A DNA stretch of 64,000 nucleotides from Streptomyces xanthochromogenes. GTDB taxonomy: Bacteria > Actinomycetota > Actinomycetes > Streptomycetales > Streptomycetaceae. The notes below the pieces were generated by a model, which had not been told where the DNA came from, did no database searches, and saw only the letters and a program-made list of their open reading frames with translations. Below, piece after piece: positions 17,086 to 24,748 of this stretch (within the stretch, counting starts at the first letter, position 1; each line of letters opens with the position of its first letter). The translations under genes were made by a program, and so were the position numbers. The stretch covers positions 340,125 through 404,124 of the forward strand of contig NZ_BMUZ01000002.1 in assembly GCF_014650455.1 (NCBI RefSeq), given 5' to 3'.

Positions 17086-18288
17086 TCAGCCGCGCAGCGT
17101 GAGCGCCTGCCCCGCGACGACGAGCAGCACCTGCTCGCACTCGCCCGCGAACGCCGCGTTCAGGCGCCCCAGTTCGTCGCGGAAGCGCCGCCCCGACGAC
17201 GTCGCGGGGACCACCCCCGAGCCCACTTCGTTGCTCACCGCCACCACCGTCCGCGCGGTGGACCGCACCATCGCGACGAGTTCCTCCGTACGTTCCCTCA
17301 GCGCGCGCTCGCCGCCCGCCGCCCACTTCTCGTCGTCCCAGGCGTCGACCCGGTCCATCGCGTCGGTCAGCCACAGGGCCAGACAGTCGATCAGGAGCGG
17401 CGGGCCCGGTTCGTCGAGCAGCGGTGCGAGGTCGCAGGTCTCCTCGGTGCGCCACGAGGCGGGCCGCCGTTCGCGGTGCAGGCCGACCCGTGCCGCCCAC
17501 TCCGCGTCGCCGTCCCGGCCGCCGCCCGTCGCCACGTAGACGACGCCGGGGAAACCCGCCAGGCGCCGCTCGGCCTCCACCGACTTGCCCGAGCGGGCCC
17601 CGCCCAGGACGAGCGTGCGGCGCGGCAGATCGGGCACCGCGTGGTACTCGCCGACGATCAGCGTCGTGCCGTCCGGCACCGCGCGCGCCCCGAGCGCGGC
17701 GAGCCGGCGCTCCAACTCCCGCCCGGGCGGGACGTCGTGGTCGATGTGCACCGCGATCACATCGGTCGCCGGACCGATGCCGCCGGCCGCCCGCAGCCGC
17801 GCGAGCGCGTCGGGCCGCCCGGACACGTCGGCCACCACCATGTCGTACGGCCGCACTTCGGCCAGGCCCGCCGGGGCGCCGCCGGGCGGCAGGTAGAGGA
17901 GGCGCTCGCCCTCGGGGGACGTCACTTCGTAGCCGGTGCCCGGCGAGTCCAGCGGTACGGCGAGGACGCGGTGCCCGCTGATCAGCGTCAGCCTGCGTCC
18001 GTCCGGCACCCGGCCCGCCGCGGGCAGCCCGGCCGGCAGCTCCACGGCAGGACCGTCGTGCGGATGGGTGAGCAGCACCTGGCGCACCCCGGCGAGCGAG
18101 TGCCCGGCGCGGGCGGCGGCGAGCGCCGCGCCCGGGGTGAGGTCGAGCAGCAGTGCGCCGTCGACGAGCAGGGCGGTGGCGGCGCGGGCGTCCTTGCCAC
18201 GGGCGAGGGCGCACGCGGCGCAGGGACAGTCGGGGCGCGGCAGGCCGGCGGGGGCCCCGGTGCCGAGGAGAGTCAGTTCCACATGCAC
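17086..18288 (-). CDS. cobU: MBL-fold domain fused to adenosylcobinamide kinase/guanylyltransferase
   Basis: 400-residue fusion. Residues 1 to about 215 resemble a metallo-beta-lactamase fold (LTLLGTGAP, a CPCAACALA cysteine cluster, LLLDLTPG), but the metal motif reads THPHDGPA rather than HxHxDH, so it looks degenerate. From about residue 217, TLVLGGARSGKS is the CobU P-loop, followed by VVYVATGGG, WRTEE, DCLALWLTDAM and VSNEVGSGVVP, all typical CobU motifs. The enzyme phosphorylates and guanylylates adenosylcobinamide. GTG start. Upstream of cobT by 30 bp; with cobS it completes nucleotide-loop assembly. Confidence 0.92.
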   Translation of the reverse strand: MHVELTLLGTGAPAGLPRPDCPCAACALARGKDARAATALLVDGALLLDLTPGAALAAARAGHSLAGVRQVLLTHPHDGPAVELPAGLPAAGRVPDGRRLTLISGHRVLAVPLDSPGTGYEVTSPEGERLLYLPPGGAPAGLAEVRPYDMVVADVSGRPDALARLRAAGGIGPATDVIAVHIDHDVPPGRELERRLAALGARAVPDGTTLIVGEYHAVPDLPRRTLVLGGARSGKSVEAERRLAGFPGVVYVATGGGRDGDAEWAARVGLHRERRPASWRTEETCDLAPLLDEPGPPLLIDCLALWLTDAMDRVDAWDDEKWAAGGERALRERTEELVAMVRSTARTVVAVSNEVGSGVVPATSSGRRFRDELGRLNAAFAGECEQVLLVVAGQALTLRG

Positions 18289-18361
18289 GATCCTCCCGCG
18301 TCGTCGGCCCTCTTGCGCGCCCGGTTACGCTGCGGGCAGCAACGTGACCCAGGAGGCGGAC

Positions 18362-18571
18362 ATGGCGTGGACGTGGCGTTTCGAGAAGTCGGACGGTACG
18401 GAGGTCGAGCCGGCGGTGGCGCCGGAGGAGTTCACGACCCAGGGCGATGCGGAGTCCTGGATAGGTGAGGTGTGGAAGGACCTGGTCGAAGGCGGGGCCG
18501 ACCAGGTGTTCCTCTTCGACGACGGAACCAAGATCTACGGCCCGATGAGTCTGCACGCCGAGCAGGTCTGA
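18362..18571 (+). CDS. Small conserved hypothetical protein (69 aa)
   Basis: 69 residues, acidic, starting MAWTWRFEKSDGTEVEP, no membrane segment or known motif. The ATG is preceded by an excellent AGGAGG site, and a perfect terminator follows, which argues strongly for a real monocistronic gene. Divergent from the cobU fusion. Confidence 0.88.
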   Translation: MAWTWRFEKSDGTEVEPAVAPEEFTTQGDAESWIGEVWKDLVEGGADQVFLFDDGTKIYGPMSLHAEQV

Positions 18572-18577
18572 CGGTCC

Positions 18578-18606
18578 GGCCGGGGGCGCACGGGGCGCCC
18601 CCGGCC
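18578..18606. terminator. Bidirectional terminator
   Basis: Perfect 12-bp stem GGCCGGGGGCGC with a five-base loop between two convergent genes ending at 18571 and 18611. Confidence 0.85.
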
Positions 18607-18610
18607 CCGC

Positions 18611-19708
18611 TCAGATCTCGCCGAGGGTGACCTCGGCGGTCTTCTTCGCGCCGTCGCGCGTATACGTCACCGTGACCTTCTGGCCGGGCTTGTCCGCGGC
18701 CAGGGCCTCCGTCAGCGAGGTGATGGTCGCGATCTCGGTGTCGTCGACCTTGGTGATGACGTCGCCCGCCCTCAGTCCTGCTTTGGCGGCCGCTCCGTTC
18801 GCGGGGGCCTGCACGACCGCGACCCCGGCGGGCTGGTAGCCGGCGTTCACGACCGTGCGGCCGGTGATGCCGAGCGCGGCCCGGCCCGAGTCGGTAACCT
18901 TGCCGCTCTTGATGATCTGGTCGGCGACCGTCTTGACCATGGACACCGGAATGGCGAAGCCGATGCCGGGGGCCGCGCTGCCGCCCATGTCCGGGTCGGT
19001 CGCGGCCAGCGTCGGAATGCCGATGACCTCGCTGTCCAGGTTCACCAGGGCGCCGCCGCTGTTGCCCGGGTTGATCGCGGCCGAGGTCTGCACCATGTTC
19101 GCGATGGTGGCACCCGTGCCGCCGCCCGCGCTGCCCTCGGAGACGGTGCGTCCGGTCGCGGAGACGATGCCCTGGGTGACGCTGGAGGACAGGCCGAGCG
19201 GCGAGCCCATCGCCAGCACGATCTGGCCCATCTCCACCTTGGACGAGTCGCCGAACCGCGCCGCCTTGAGGCCGCTGGGCATCGAGTCGAGCTTGATGAC
19301 GGCGAGGTCCTGCTCCGGGTACGACGACACGAGCCGCGCGGTGATCGCCGTACCGCTGCCCGACGTCGACACCTTGAAGGTGCGCTCGTTGCCGACCACG
19401 TGCGCGTTGGTGACGATGTGCCCCTGGTCGTCGTAGACGATCCCGGACCCGAGGCTGTTGGACGCGTCGATCTGCACGACGGACGGCAGCACGTTCTTGA
19501 TGACCCGCTGGTAGTCGCTCTGCAGGCTGTCGGTCACGCCGGAGCCGTTGCGCTGGGCCGGTGAGGAACTCGCGGACGGACTGGCCGGCTTGGGTGCCGC
19601 GGCCGTGCTGCCGTCCGAACAGCCGCCGAGCAGAGCGGCGGTGGCGACGGCGGCGGTCAGCGGCAGCACCGCACGGCGCACCCGGCCGGGGTGAAGAGAT
19701 GCATCCAT
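18611..19708 (-). CDS. HtrA/DegP-like serine protease with PDZ domain, lipoprotein
   Basis: 365 residues. N-terminal lipoprotein signal with lipobox LLGGC, a Ser/Pro-rich tether, then a trypsin-like S1C protease: His in TNAHVVG, Asp in DLAVIKL, Ser in NPGNSGGALV. The C-terminal PDZ domain begins near GALGITGRTV and includes GLRAGDVITKVDD. Extracytoplasmic quality-control protease attached to the membrane. ATG start. A hairpin separates it from the methyltransferase gene upstream, so it probably has its own promoter. Confidence 0.93.
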   Translation of the reverse strand: MDASLHPGRVRRAVLPLTAAVATAALLGGCSDGSTAAAPKPASPSASSSPAQRNGSGVTDSLQSDYQRVIKNVLPSVVQIDASNSLGSGIVYDDQGHIVTNAHVVGNERTFKVSTSGSGTAITARLVSSYPEQDLAVIKLDSMPSGLKAARFGDSSKVEMGQIVLAMGSPLGLSSSVTQGIVSATGRTVSEGSAGGGTGATIANMVQTSAAINPGNSGGALVNLDSEVIGIPTLAATDPDMGGSAAPGIGFAIPVSMVKTVADQIIKSGKVTDSGRAALGITGRTVVNAGYQPAGVAVVQAPANGAAAKAGLRAGDVITKVDDTEIATITSLTEALAADKPGQKVTVTYTRDGAKKTAEVTLGEI

Positions 19709-19820
19709 GGCAGGAGTATCCCTTTGGTCCGATATGGCGGCCTGTCGGTGAGCCCGATCAGGTACCGGGGTCCCGGGCCGGGGCCCGTTCGGCGGATACC
19801 CCTGCCCAAGACCGGTACGC

Positions 19821-19837
19821 CGGGGCCCTCGGCCCCG
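19821..19837 (-). terminator. Short hairpin after methyltransferase gene
   Basis: Seven-base perfect stem CGGGGCC/GGCCCCG around a CTC loop, 14 bp after the stop codon at 19851 on the minus strand. Confidence 0.55.
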
Positions 19838-19850
19838 CGCGACCGGGACG

Positions 19851-20648
19851 TCAGCCGCGTACGCCGAAGAGGTGCAGCAGTGCCGCGGTGTGCCGGTAGG
19901 GGTCGGTGCGGCCGGCCCGGTCCTCGGCGGCGAGCAGCCGCGCCAGCTCGTCGGCGGCCGGAAGGTCCGCGTCGTTGGAGACGTTGTCGGTGAACACCCG
20001 CACCCCGTACCAGGTGTGCAGCGGCGCCGCGATCCCGTCCAGCGTGCGGGTCAGCGCGGCGAGCCGGTCGGCCCGCACCGGCAGGCCGAGCCGGTTGGTG
20101 TACGAGTCGGAGTCGAAGGCGGCGAGGGCGCCGGCCCAGTCACCGGCGAGGCCGGGCCGCACCGCGAGCGCGTCCGCGTTGCGCACCAGGAGCGAGAGGA
20201 GGCCGCCGGGGGCCAGCATCCGGGCCAGGCCCGCGAGCATGGCGTCCGGCTCCTCCACGTACATCAGGACGCCGTGGCAGAGCACCACGTCGAAGGAGCC
20301 GGGCAGGAAGTGCACCCCGGTCTCGCGGCCGTCGCCCTCGATCAGGCGGACCCGCTCACGGATGCCCTCCGGCTCGGTGGCCAGCGCCTCGCGGGCCACC
20401 TTCAGCATCTGGACGTCGGATTCGAGCCCGGTCACCGAATGGCCGGCGCGGGCCAGGCGCAGGGCCTGGGTGCCCTGGCCCATGCCGACGTCCAGGACGC
20501 GCAGGCGCTGGCCCACCGGGAAACGCCCGGCTATCTGCTCGTCGAGATGACGGGCCACGAGCTCCTGGCGGACCACATTGCGCAGCCCGCCGAGGCCCTT
20601 CAGCCAGGCGCCGGAGGCGCCGGTGAACCCGGACGGCTTCCCGCTCAG
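19851..20648 (-). CDS. SAM-dependent methyltransferase, apparent CTG start
   Basis: 265 residues, class I methyltransferase. SAM-binding motif LRVLDVGMGQGTQALRLA, acidic ribose-binding LESD, then FDVVLCHGVLMYVEEP and LAPGGLLSLLV. The substrate is unknown; general likeness to CmoM-type or ubiquinone-type methyltransferases is weak evidence. Start problem: conserved-looking sequence (SGKPSGFTGASGAWLKG) extends upstream of the first GTG (20576). At 20648 a CTG overlaps the upstream stop as CTGA with GGAGAG five bases before it, mirroring ATGA coupling. I therefore annotate a CTG start; the GTG at 20576 is the conservative alternative. Confidence 0.85.
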   Translation of the reverse strand: MSGKPSGFTGASGAWLKGLGGLRNVVRQELVARHLDEQIAGRFPVGQRLRVLDVGMGQGTQALRLARAGHSVTGLESDVQMLKVAREALATEPEGIRERVRLIEGDGRETGVHFLPGSFDVVLCHGVLMYVEEPDAMLAGLARMLAPGGLLSLLVRNADALAVRPGLAGDWAGALAAFDSDSYTNRLGLPVRADRLAALTRTLDGIAAPLHTWYGVRVFTDNVSNDADLPAADELARLLAAEDRAGRTDPYRHTAALLHLFGVRG

Positions 20649-21241
20649 GGCCGCTCTCCGCGCTTGACCTGCGGCTTGGGCAGCCGCAGCCGGCGCATCT
20701 GGAGCGTGCGCATGAGGCCGTACGCGACGGCGCCCTTCTTCGGCTCGTCCGGGAAGCGGGCGGCGAGCGCCCTCTTCAGCCGGAAGGCGAGGCCGATCGA
20801 GTCGAGCACGATGAGCACGATCACCACGAGCCACAGCAGCAGAGAAAGGTTCTGCAGGCTGCCGATCCGGATCATCGAGAGCACGAGGATGATCACCGCG
20901 AGCGGCAGGAACATCTCGGCGACCGAGAACCGGGAGTCGACGAAGTCACGGGTGAACTTGCGCACCGGACCCTTGTCACGGGCCGGCAGATAGCGCTGGT
21001 CACCATTGGCGAGGGCCTCGCGCTGCTTGGCCATGTCGACCCGGCGGGCCTCGCGCTGGCGCTTGGCGGCCTCCTTGCGGTCGGTCGGCACGGTCGAGGC
21101 ACGGCGCCGCTGGGTCTGCGCCTCACTCCGCTTGGGAGTGGGGCGCCCCTTGGGGGCCTCGGGGTCGCGGGGCGCTTTGGAGAGGTCCGCCGTCACCTTG
21201 TCGGTGGGGGCCTTCTCTGCGTTGGAACGGCTACGGAACAC
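20645..21241 (-). CDS. DUF3043 membrane protein
   Basis: 198 residues. Long charged N-terminal region (KGRPTPKRSEAQTQRRR), then two transmembrane segments about residues 110-155 (FLPLAVIILVLSMIRIG and SLLLWLVVIVLIVLDSIG), basic C-terminus. The layout matches actinobacterial DUF3043 proteins of unknown role. GTG start at 21241 (VFRSRSNAEK); a TTG nine bases upstream is possible. Its stop overlaps the start of the downstream methyltransferase. Confidence 0.88.
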   Translation of the reverse strand: MFRSRSNAEKAPTDKVTADLSKAPRDPEAPKGRPTPKRSEAQTQRRRASTVPTDRKEAAKRQREARRVDMAKQREALANGDQRYLPARDKGPVRKFTRDFVDSRFSVAEMFLPLAVIILVLSMIRIGSLQNLSLLLWLVVIVLIVLDSIGLAFRLKRALAARFPDEPKKGAVAYGLMRTLQMRRLRLPKPQVKRGERP

Positions 21242-21287
21242 AATCCCCAAGGGTACGGGGTACCCGGCATGGACCCCAGGCCGGTGG

Positions 21288-21313
21288 GGAACGATCCCAC
21301 AACGCCTTGCGTC
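21288..21313 (+). promoter_or_regulatory. Possible ECF-sigma-type promoter for pspA
   Basis: GGAAC, 17-base spacer, CGTC: the shape of an envelope-stress ECF (sigma-E-like) promoter, about 190 bp upstream of pspA and oriented toward it. It fits an envelope-stress gene, but two short boxes could occur by chance. Confidence 0.35.
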
Positions 21314-21504
21314 CTCACCGGTGACCGATGCACCGTTCCCCGAGGTTCACCTACTCCCTGCGCCGGATCAACGCCGGACACAGTCGTCCTTGGGGATGAG
21401 CGCATCGTCGCCCGAACAGTGCGGTAATGGATGCAGGGCCCGTACTGTGGGTTCTGTTGCAGCAGCTGGAGCTGGAGTCCGTCAGAAGGGGGCGCGCGAA
21501 GCCC

Positions 21505-22299
21505 ATGAGCGGTGTCATGAAGCGTATGGGGATGATCTTCCGCGCGAAGGCGAACAAGGCCCTTGACCGGGCCGAGGACCCTCGCGAGACCCTCGATTAC
21601 TCGTACCAGAAGCAGCTTGAGCTGCTCCAGAAGGTGCGCCGGGGAGTCGCCGACGTGGCGACCTCCCGCAAGCGTCTGGAGCTGCAGCTCAACCAGCTGC
21701 AGAGCCAGTCCTCCAAGCTGGAGGACCAGGGGCGCAAGGCCCTCTCGCTCGGCCGTGAGGACCTGGCCCGCGAGGCCCTGTCCCGCCGCGCCTCGCTGCA
21801 GCAGCAGGTCACCGACCTGGAGACGCAGCACCAGACGCTGCAGGGCGAGGAGGAGAAGCTCACCCTTGCGGCCCAGCGCCTCCAGGCCAAGGTCGACGCC
21901 TTCCGGACCAAGAAGGAAACGATCAAGGCGACGTACACCGCGGCCCAGGCGCAGACCCGGATCGCGGAGTCCTTCTCGGGCATCTCCGAGGAGATGAGCG
22001 ACGTCGGCATGGCCATCCAGCGGGCCGAGGACAAGACCGCGCAGCTCCAGGCGCGGGCCGGCGCGATCGACGAACTGCTTGCCTCGGGCGCCCTCGACGA
22101 CCAGTCGGGGCTCGCCAAGGACGACATCCAGACCGAGCTCGACCGGCTGTCCGGTGGTACGGATGTAGAGCTGGAACTGCAGCGGATGAAGGCCGAGCTG
22201 ACGGGCGGCGGGTCCGCCGGGAAGCAGGCCATCGAGGGCGGCGCCGCCGCTCCGCAGGACAAGGCCCCGCAGCAGAGCCCGCGCTTCGACAAGCAGTGA
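21505..22299 (+). CDS. pspA: Phage-shock protein A (PspA/IM30 family)
   Basis: 264 residues, almost wholly alpha-helical coiled coil after an amphipathic N-terminus (MIFRAKANKALDRAEDP), with the family core TLDYSYQKQLELLQKVRRGVAD. Binds the inner face of the membrane and stabilises it under stress. ATG at 21505 chosen over a longer frame. Followed 19 bp later by a PspAA-domain gene, and then by a two-component pair, suggesting one envelope-stress operon. Confidence 0.93.
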   Translation: MSGVMKRMGMIFRAKANKALDRAEDPRETLDYSYQKQLELLQKVRRGVADVATSRKRLELQLNQLQSQSSKLEDQGRKALSLGREDLAREALSRRASLQQQVTDLETQHQTLQGEEEKLTLAAQRLQAKVDAFRTKKETIKATYTAAQAQTRIAESFSGISEEMSDVGMAIQRAEDKTAQLQARAGAIDELLASGALDDQSGLAKDDIQTELDRLSGGTDVELELQRMKAELTGGGSAGKQAIEGGAAAPQDKAPQQSPRFDKQ

Positions 22300-22318
22300 C
22301 GAGCGGCAGGAGACGTTC

Positions 22319-22597
22319 ATGATCGTCCGGATCATGGGGGAGGGTCAGGTGAAGCTGGCGGACAGCCACTTCACCGAGCTCAACAAGCTCGACGACGACC
22401 TCCTCGCCCAAATGGAGGAGGGCGACGAGGACGGCTTCCGCCGCACCCTGGGCGCGCTCCTGGACGCGGTGCGCCGCCTCGGCGAGCCGCTTCCCGACGA
22501 CTCCCTGGAGCCGTCCGAGCTGATCCTTCCGAGCCCGGACGCGAGTCTGGACGAGGTCAGGGAGATGCTCAGCGACGACGGCCTCATCCCGGGCTGA
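22319..22597 (+). CDS. PspAA-type small protein
   Basis: 92 residues starting MIVRIMGEGQVKLADSHF, the layout of the PspA-associated PspAA domain: short beta-rich start, then a helical acidic region (LDDDLLAQMEEGDEDGF). No membrane segment. ATG preceded by AGGAG. Position directly after pspA supports a partner role; biochemical function is unknown. Confidence 0.85.
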   Translation: MIVRIMGEGQVKLADSHFTELNKLDDDLLAQMEEGDEDGFRRTLGALLDAVRRLGEPLPDDSLEPSELILPSPDASLDEVREMLSDDGLIPG

Positions 22598-22626
22598 CGG
22601 GCGGGGTCCCGGCCCCCTTACGGTAG

Positions 22627-23856
22627 GTGACCGTGACCCCCATCGACCGTGCCCGCCCCTGGCTCAGGGCGCATCCGCTGGCCCTGGATGCCGCCCTCGC
22701 CCTCGGCGTCCTGATCTGCATGGTCCTCGGCTCCTTCGCCGACCCGCACGGGCCGAACGGGCCGACCTTCGGCACCCGTACGCCGGGTCTGCGTTCGCTC
22801 GTCCTGATGATTCTGGGCGCCGGCGCTCTGGTCCTGCGGCGGCGCAGGCCCATGGCCGTGCTCGGCTGCACCGGCGTGCTGGCCATGATCGAGCTGAGCC
22901 TGGGCGATCCGCCCGCGCCGGTCGCCATGAGCGCCGTCGTCGCGCTCTACACGGTCGCCGCCCACACCGACCGTTCCACCACCTACCGCGTCGGCGTGCT
23001 CAGCGTCGTCGTGCTCACCGGCACGGCGATGCTCTTCGGCACCCCGCCCTGGTACTCCCAGGAACACCTCGGGATCTTCGCCTGGACCGGCATGGCCGCG
23101 GCCGCCGGGGACGCCGTGCGCAGTCGGCGCGCCTTCATCGACGCGATCCGCGAGCGCGCCGAGCGGGCCGAGCACGGCCGCGAGGAGGAGGCCCGTCGCC
23201 GGGTCGCCGAGGAGCGGCTGCGGATCGCCCGCGACCTGCACGACGTGGTGGCCCACCACATCGCCCTGGTCAACGTGCAGGCCGGTGTCGCGGCCCACGT
23301 CATGGACAAGCGGCCCGACCAGGCGAAGGAGGCGCTCGCCCATGTGCGCGAGGCCAGCCGCTCGGCCCTGAACGAACTCCGTTCCACCGTCGGCCTGTTG
23401 CGCCAGTCCGGCGACCCCGCCGCGCCCACCGAGCCGGCCCCGGGCCTCGCCGTCCTGGACGACCTGCTCGGCGGCTTCCGGCGCGCGGGCCTGCCGGTGG
23501 AGCTCGCCCGCACCGACGACGCCCCGCTGCCCGCCGCCGTCGACCTCGCCGCGTACCGGGTCATCCAGGAGGCCCTGACCAATGTGCGCAAGCACGCGGG
23601 GCCCGGCGCCAGGGCCGAGGTGAGCGTCGTACGGGTCGGGCCCCACACCGAGATCACCGTCATCGACAACGGCACGGGCACCGGCAGCACGGCCGGCGAC
23701 GGCGGCGGCCACGGCCTGCTCGGCATGCGCGAGCGCGTCACCGCCCTCGGCGGCAGCTGCACCGCGGGACCCCGCTACGGCGGCGGCTTCCGCGTACAGG
23801 CGATACTGCCGGTCAAGGCCGCGGAGACCGGGGCCCCGGGGGAAGGCACGTCATGA
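22627..23856 (+). CDS. Two-component sensor histidine kinase (HisKA_3 type)
   Basis: 409 residues. Four to five N-terminal membrane segments (to about residue 165) with little extracellular sequence, a short coiled linker, the phosphoacceptor DLHDVVAHH in an ERLRIARDLHD helix, and a C-terminal HATPase with EALTNVRKHA, DNGTG and GHGLLGMRERV. NarL/LuxR-class kinase. GTG start at 22627 (a second GTG lies six bases on). Its stop overlaps the response regulator start. Only 29 bp separates it from the PspAA gene, so it may belong to the same transcript. Confidence 0.93.
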   Translation: MTVTPIDRARPWLRAHPLALDAALALGVLICMVLGSFADPHGPNGPTFGTRTPGLRSLVLMILGAGALVLRRRRPMAVLGCTGVLAMIELSLGDPPAPVAMSAVVALYTVAAHTDRSTTYRVGVLSVVVLTGTAMLFGTPPWYSQEHLGIFAWTGMAAAAGDAVRSRRAFIDAIRERAERAEHGREEEARRRVAEERLRIARDLHDVVAHHIALVNVQAGVAAHVMDKRPDQAKEALAHVREASRSALNELRSTVGLLRQSGDPAAPTEPAPGLAVLDDLLGGFRRAGLPVELARTDDAPLPAAVDLAAYRVIQEALTNVRKHAGPGARAEVSVVRVGPHTEITVIDNGTGTGSTAGDGGGHGLLGMRERVTALGGSCTAGPRYGGGFRVQAILPVKAAETGAPGEGTS

Positions 23857-24542
23857 CCATCACGGTGGTACTCGCCGACGACCAGGCGCTGCTGCGCTCG
23901 GCCTTCCGGGTCCTGGTGGACTCCGAGCCGGACATGGAGGTCGTGGGAGAGGCGGCCGACGGGGCGGCGGTCGTCGACGTGGTCCGCGCGACCCTGCCGG
24001 ACGTGGTCCTGATGGACATCCGGATGCCCGGCACCGACGGCCTCGCCGCCACCCGCGCCATCACCGCCGACCCGGCCCTCGCCACCGTCCACGTGGTGAT
24101 GCTGACGACGTTCGAGGTCGACGAGTACGTGGTGCAGTCGCTGCGCGCCGGCGCCTCGGGCTTCCTCGGCAAGGGCGCCGAGCCCGAGGAACTGCTCGGC
24201 GCGATCCGGGTCGCCGCGGCCGGTGAGGCGCTCCTGTCGCCGGCCGCGACCAAGGGCCTGATCACCACCTTCCTTGCGCAGGGCGGCAGTTGGGACGGTG
24301 GCGACGAGGACCCGAGACGGCACGGCGAGCGGCTCGCCACGCTGACCGTCCGCGAGCGCGAGGTCCTCGTCCAGGTCGCGGGCGGCCACTCCAACGACGA
24401 GATCGCCGAGCGCCTCGCCGTCAGCCCGCTCACGGTCAAGACCCATGTCAACCGTGCGATGGCCAAGCTGAGCGCCCGGGACCGGGCCCAATTGGTGGTA
24501 ATCGCGTACGAATCGGGGCTTGTCCGTCCACGGGTGGACTGA
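23853..24542 (+). CDS. LuxR/NarL-family response regulator
   Basis: 229 residues. N-terminal receiver with acidic pair ADDQ, phosphoacceptor Asp in VVLMDIRMPG, Thr in MLTTF; the usual late Lys is in FLGKGAEPEEL. C-terminal LuxR HTH: LTVREREVLVQVAGGHSNDEI and SPLTVKTHVNRAMAKL. ATG overlaps the kinase stop (ATGA), so this is its cognate regulator. Likely targets nearby: its own operon or the RND pump 200 bp downstream (inference). Confidence 0.94.
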   Translation: MTITVVLADDQALLRSAFRVLVDSEPDMEVVGEAADGAAVVDVVRATLPDVVLMDIRMPGTDGLAATRAITADPALATVHVVMLTTFEVDEYVVQSLRAGASGFLGKGAEPEELLGAIRVAAAGEALLSPAATKGLITTFLAQGGSWDGGDEDPRRHGERLATLTVREREVLVQVAGGHSNDEIAERLAVSPLTVKTHVNRAMAKLSARDRAQLVVIAYESGLVRPRVD

Positions 24543-24748
24543 AGGGTGGAGTGCGGCGTACTGCGGCTGCGGTATGCGCGGGATAAGGAAAGGGACCTGG
24601 GAGCGAGGAATCGAACCCGTCCCATGGCAGAGGGTTGTAGGCGGGGGCCGGGTCATCCCGGATGGCGCGCCGCGTGATCGCGGGCCGGCCCGCCTGCCCC
24701 TCCTGCTGGGTATCGCCGCTCGCACGCCACAGAAGAGAGACCCCACCC

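Noticed and set aside
18289..18361. Cobalamin riboswitch upstream of the cob genes
   Set aside because: Only about 70 bp separates cobU from its divergent neighbour, and no B12-box-like sequence is visible there or before cobS.
24600..24640. tRNA-like stretch (GAATCGAACCC, complement of a T-arm)
   Set aside because: No acceptor-stem partner at the right distance and no anticodon or D-arm pattern on either strand.
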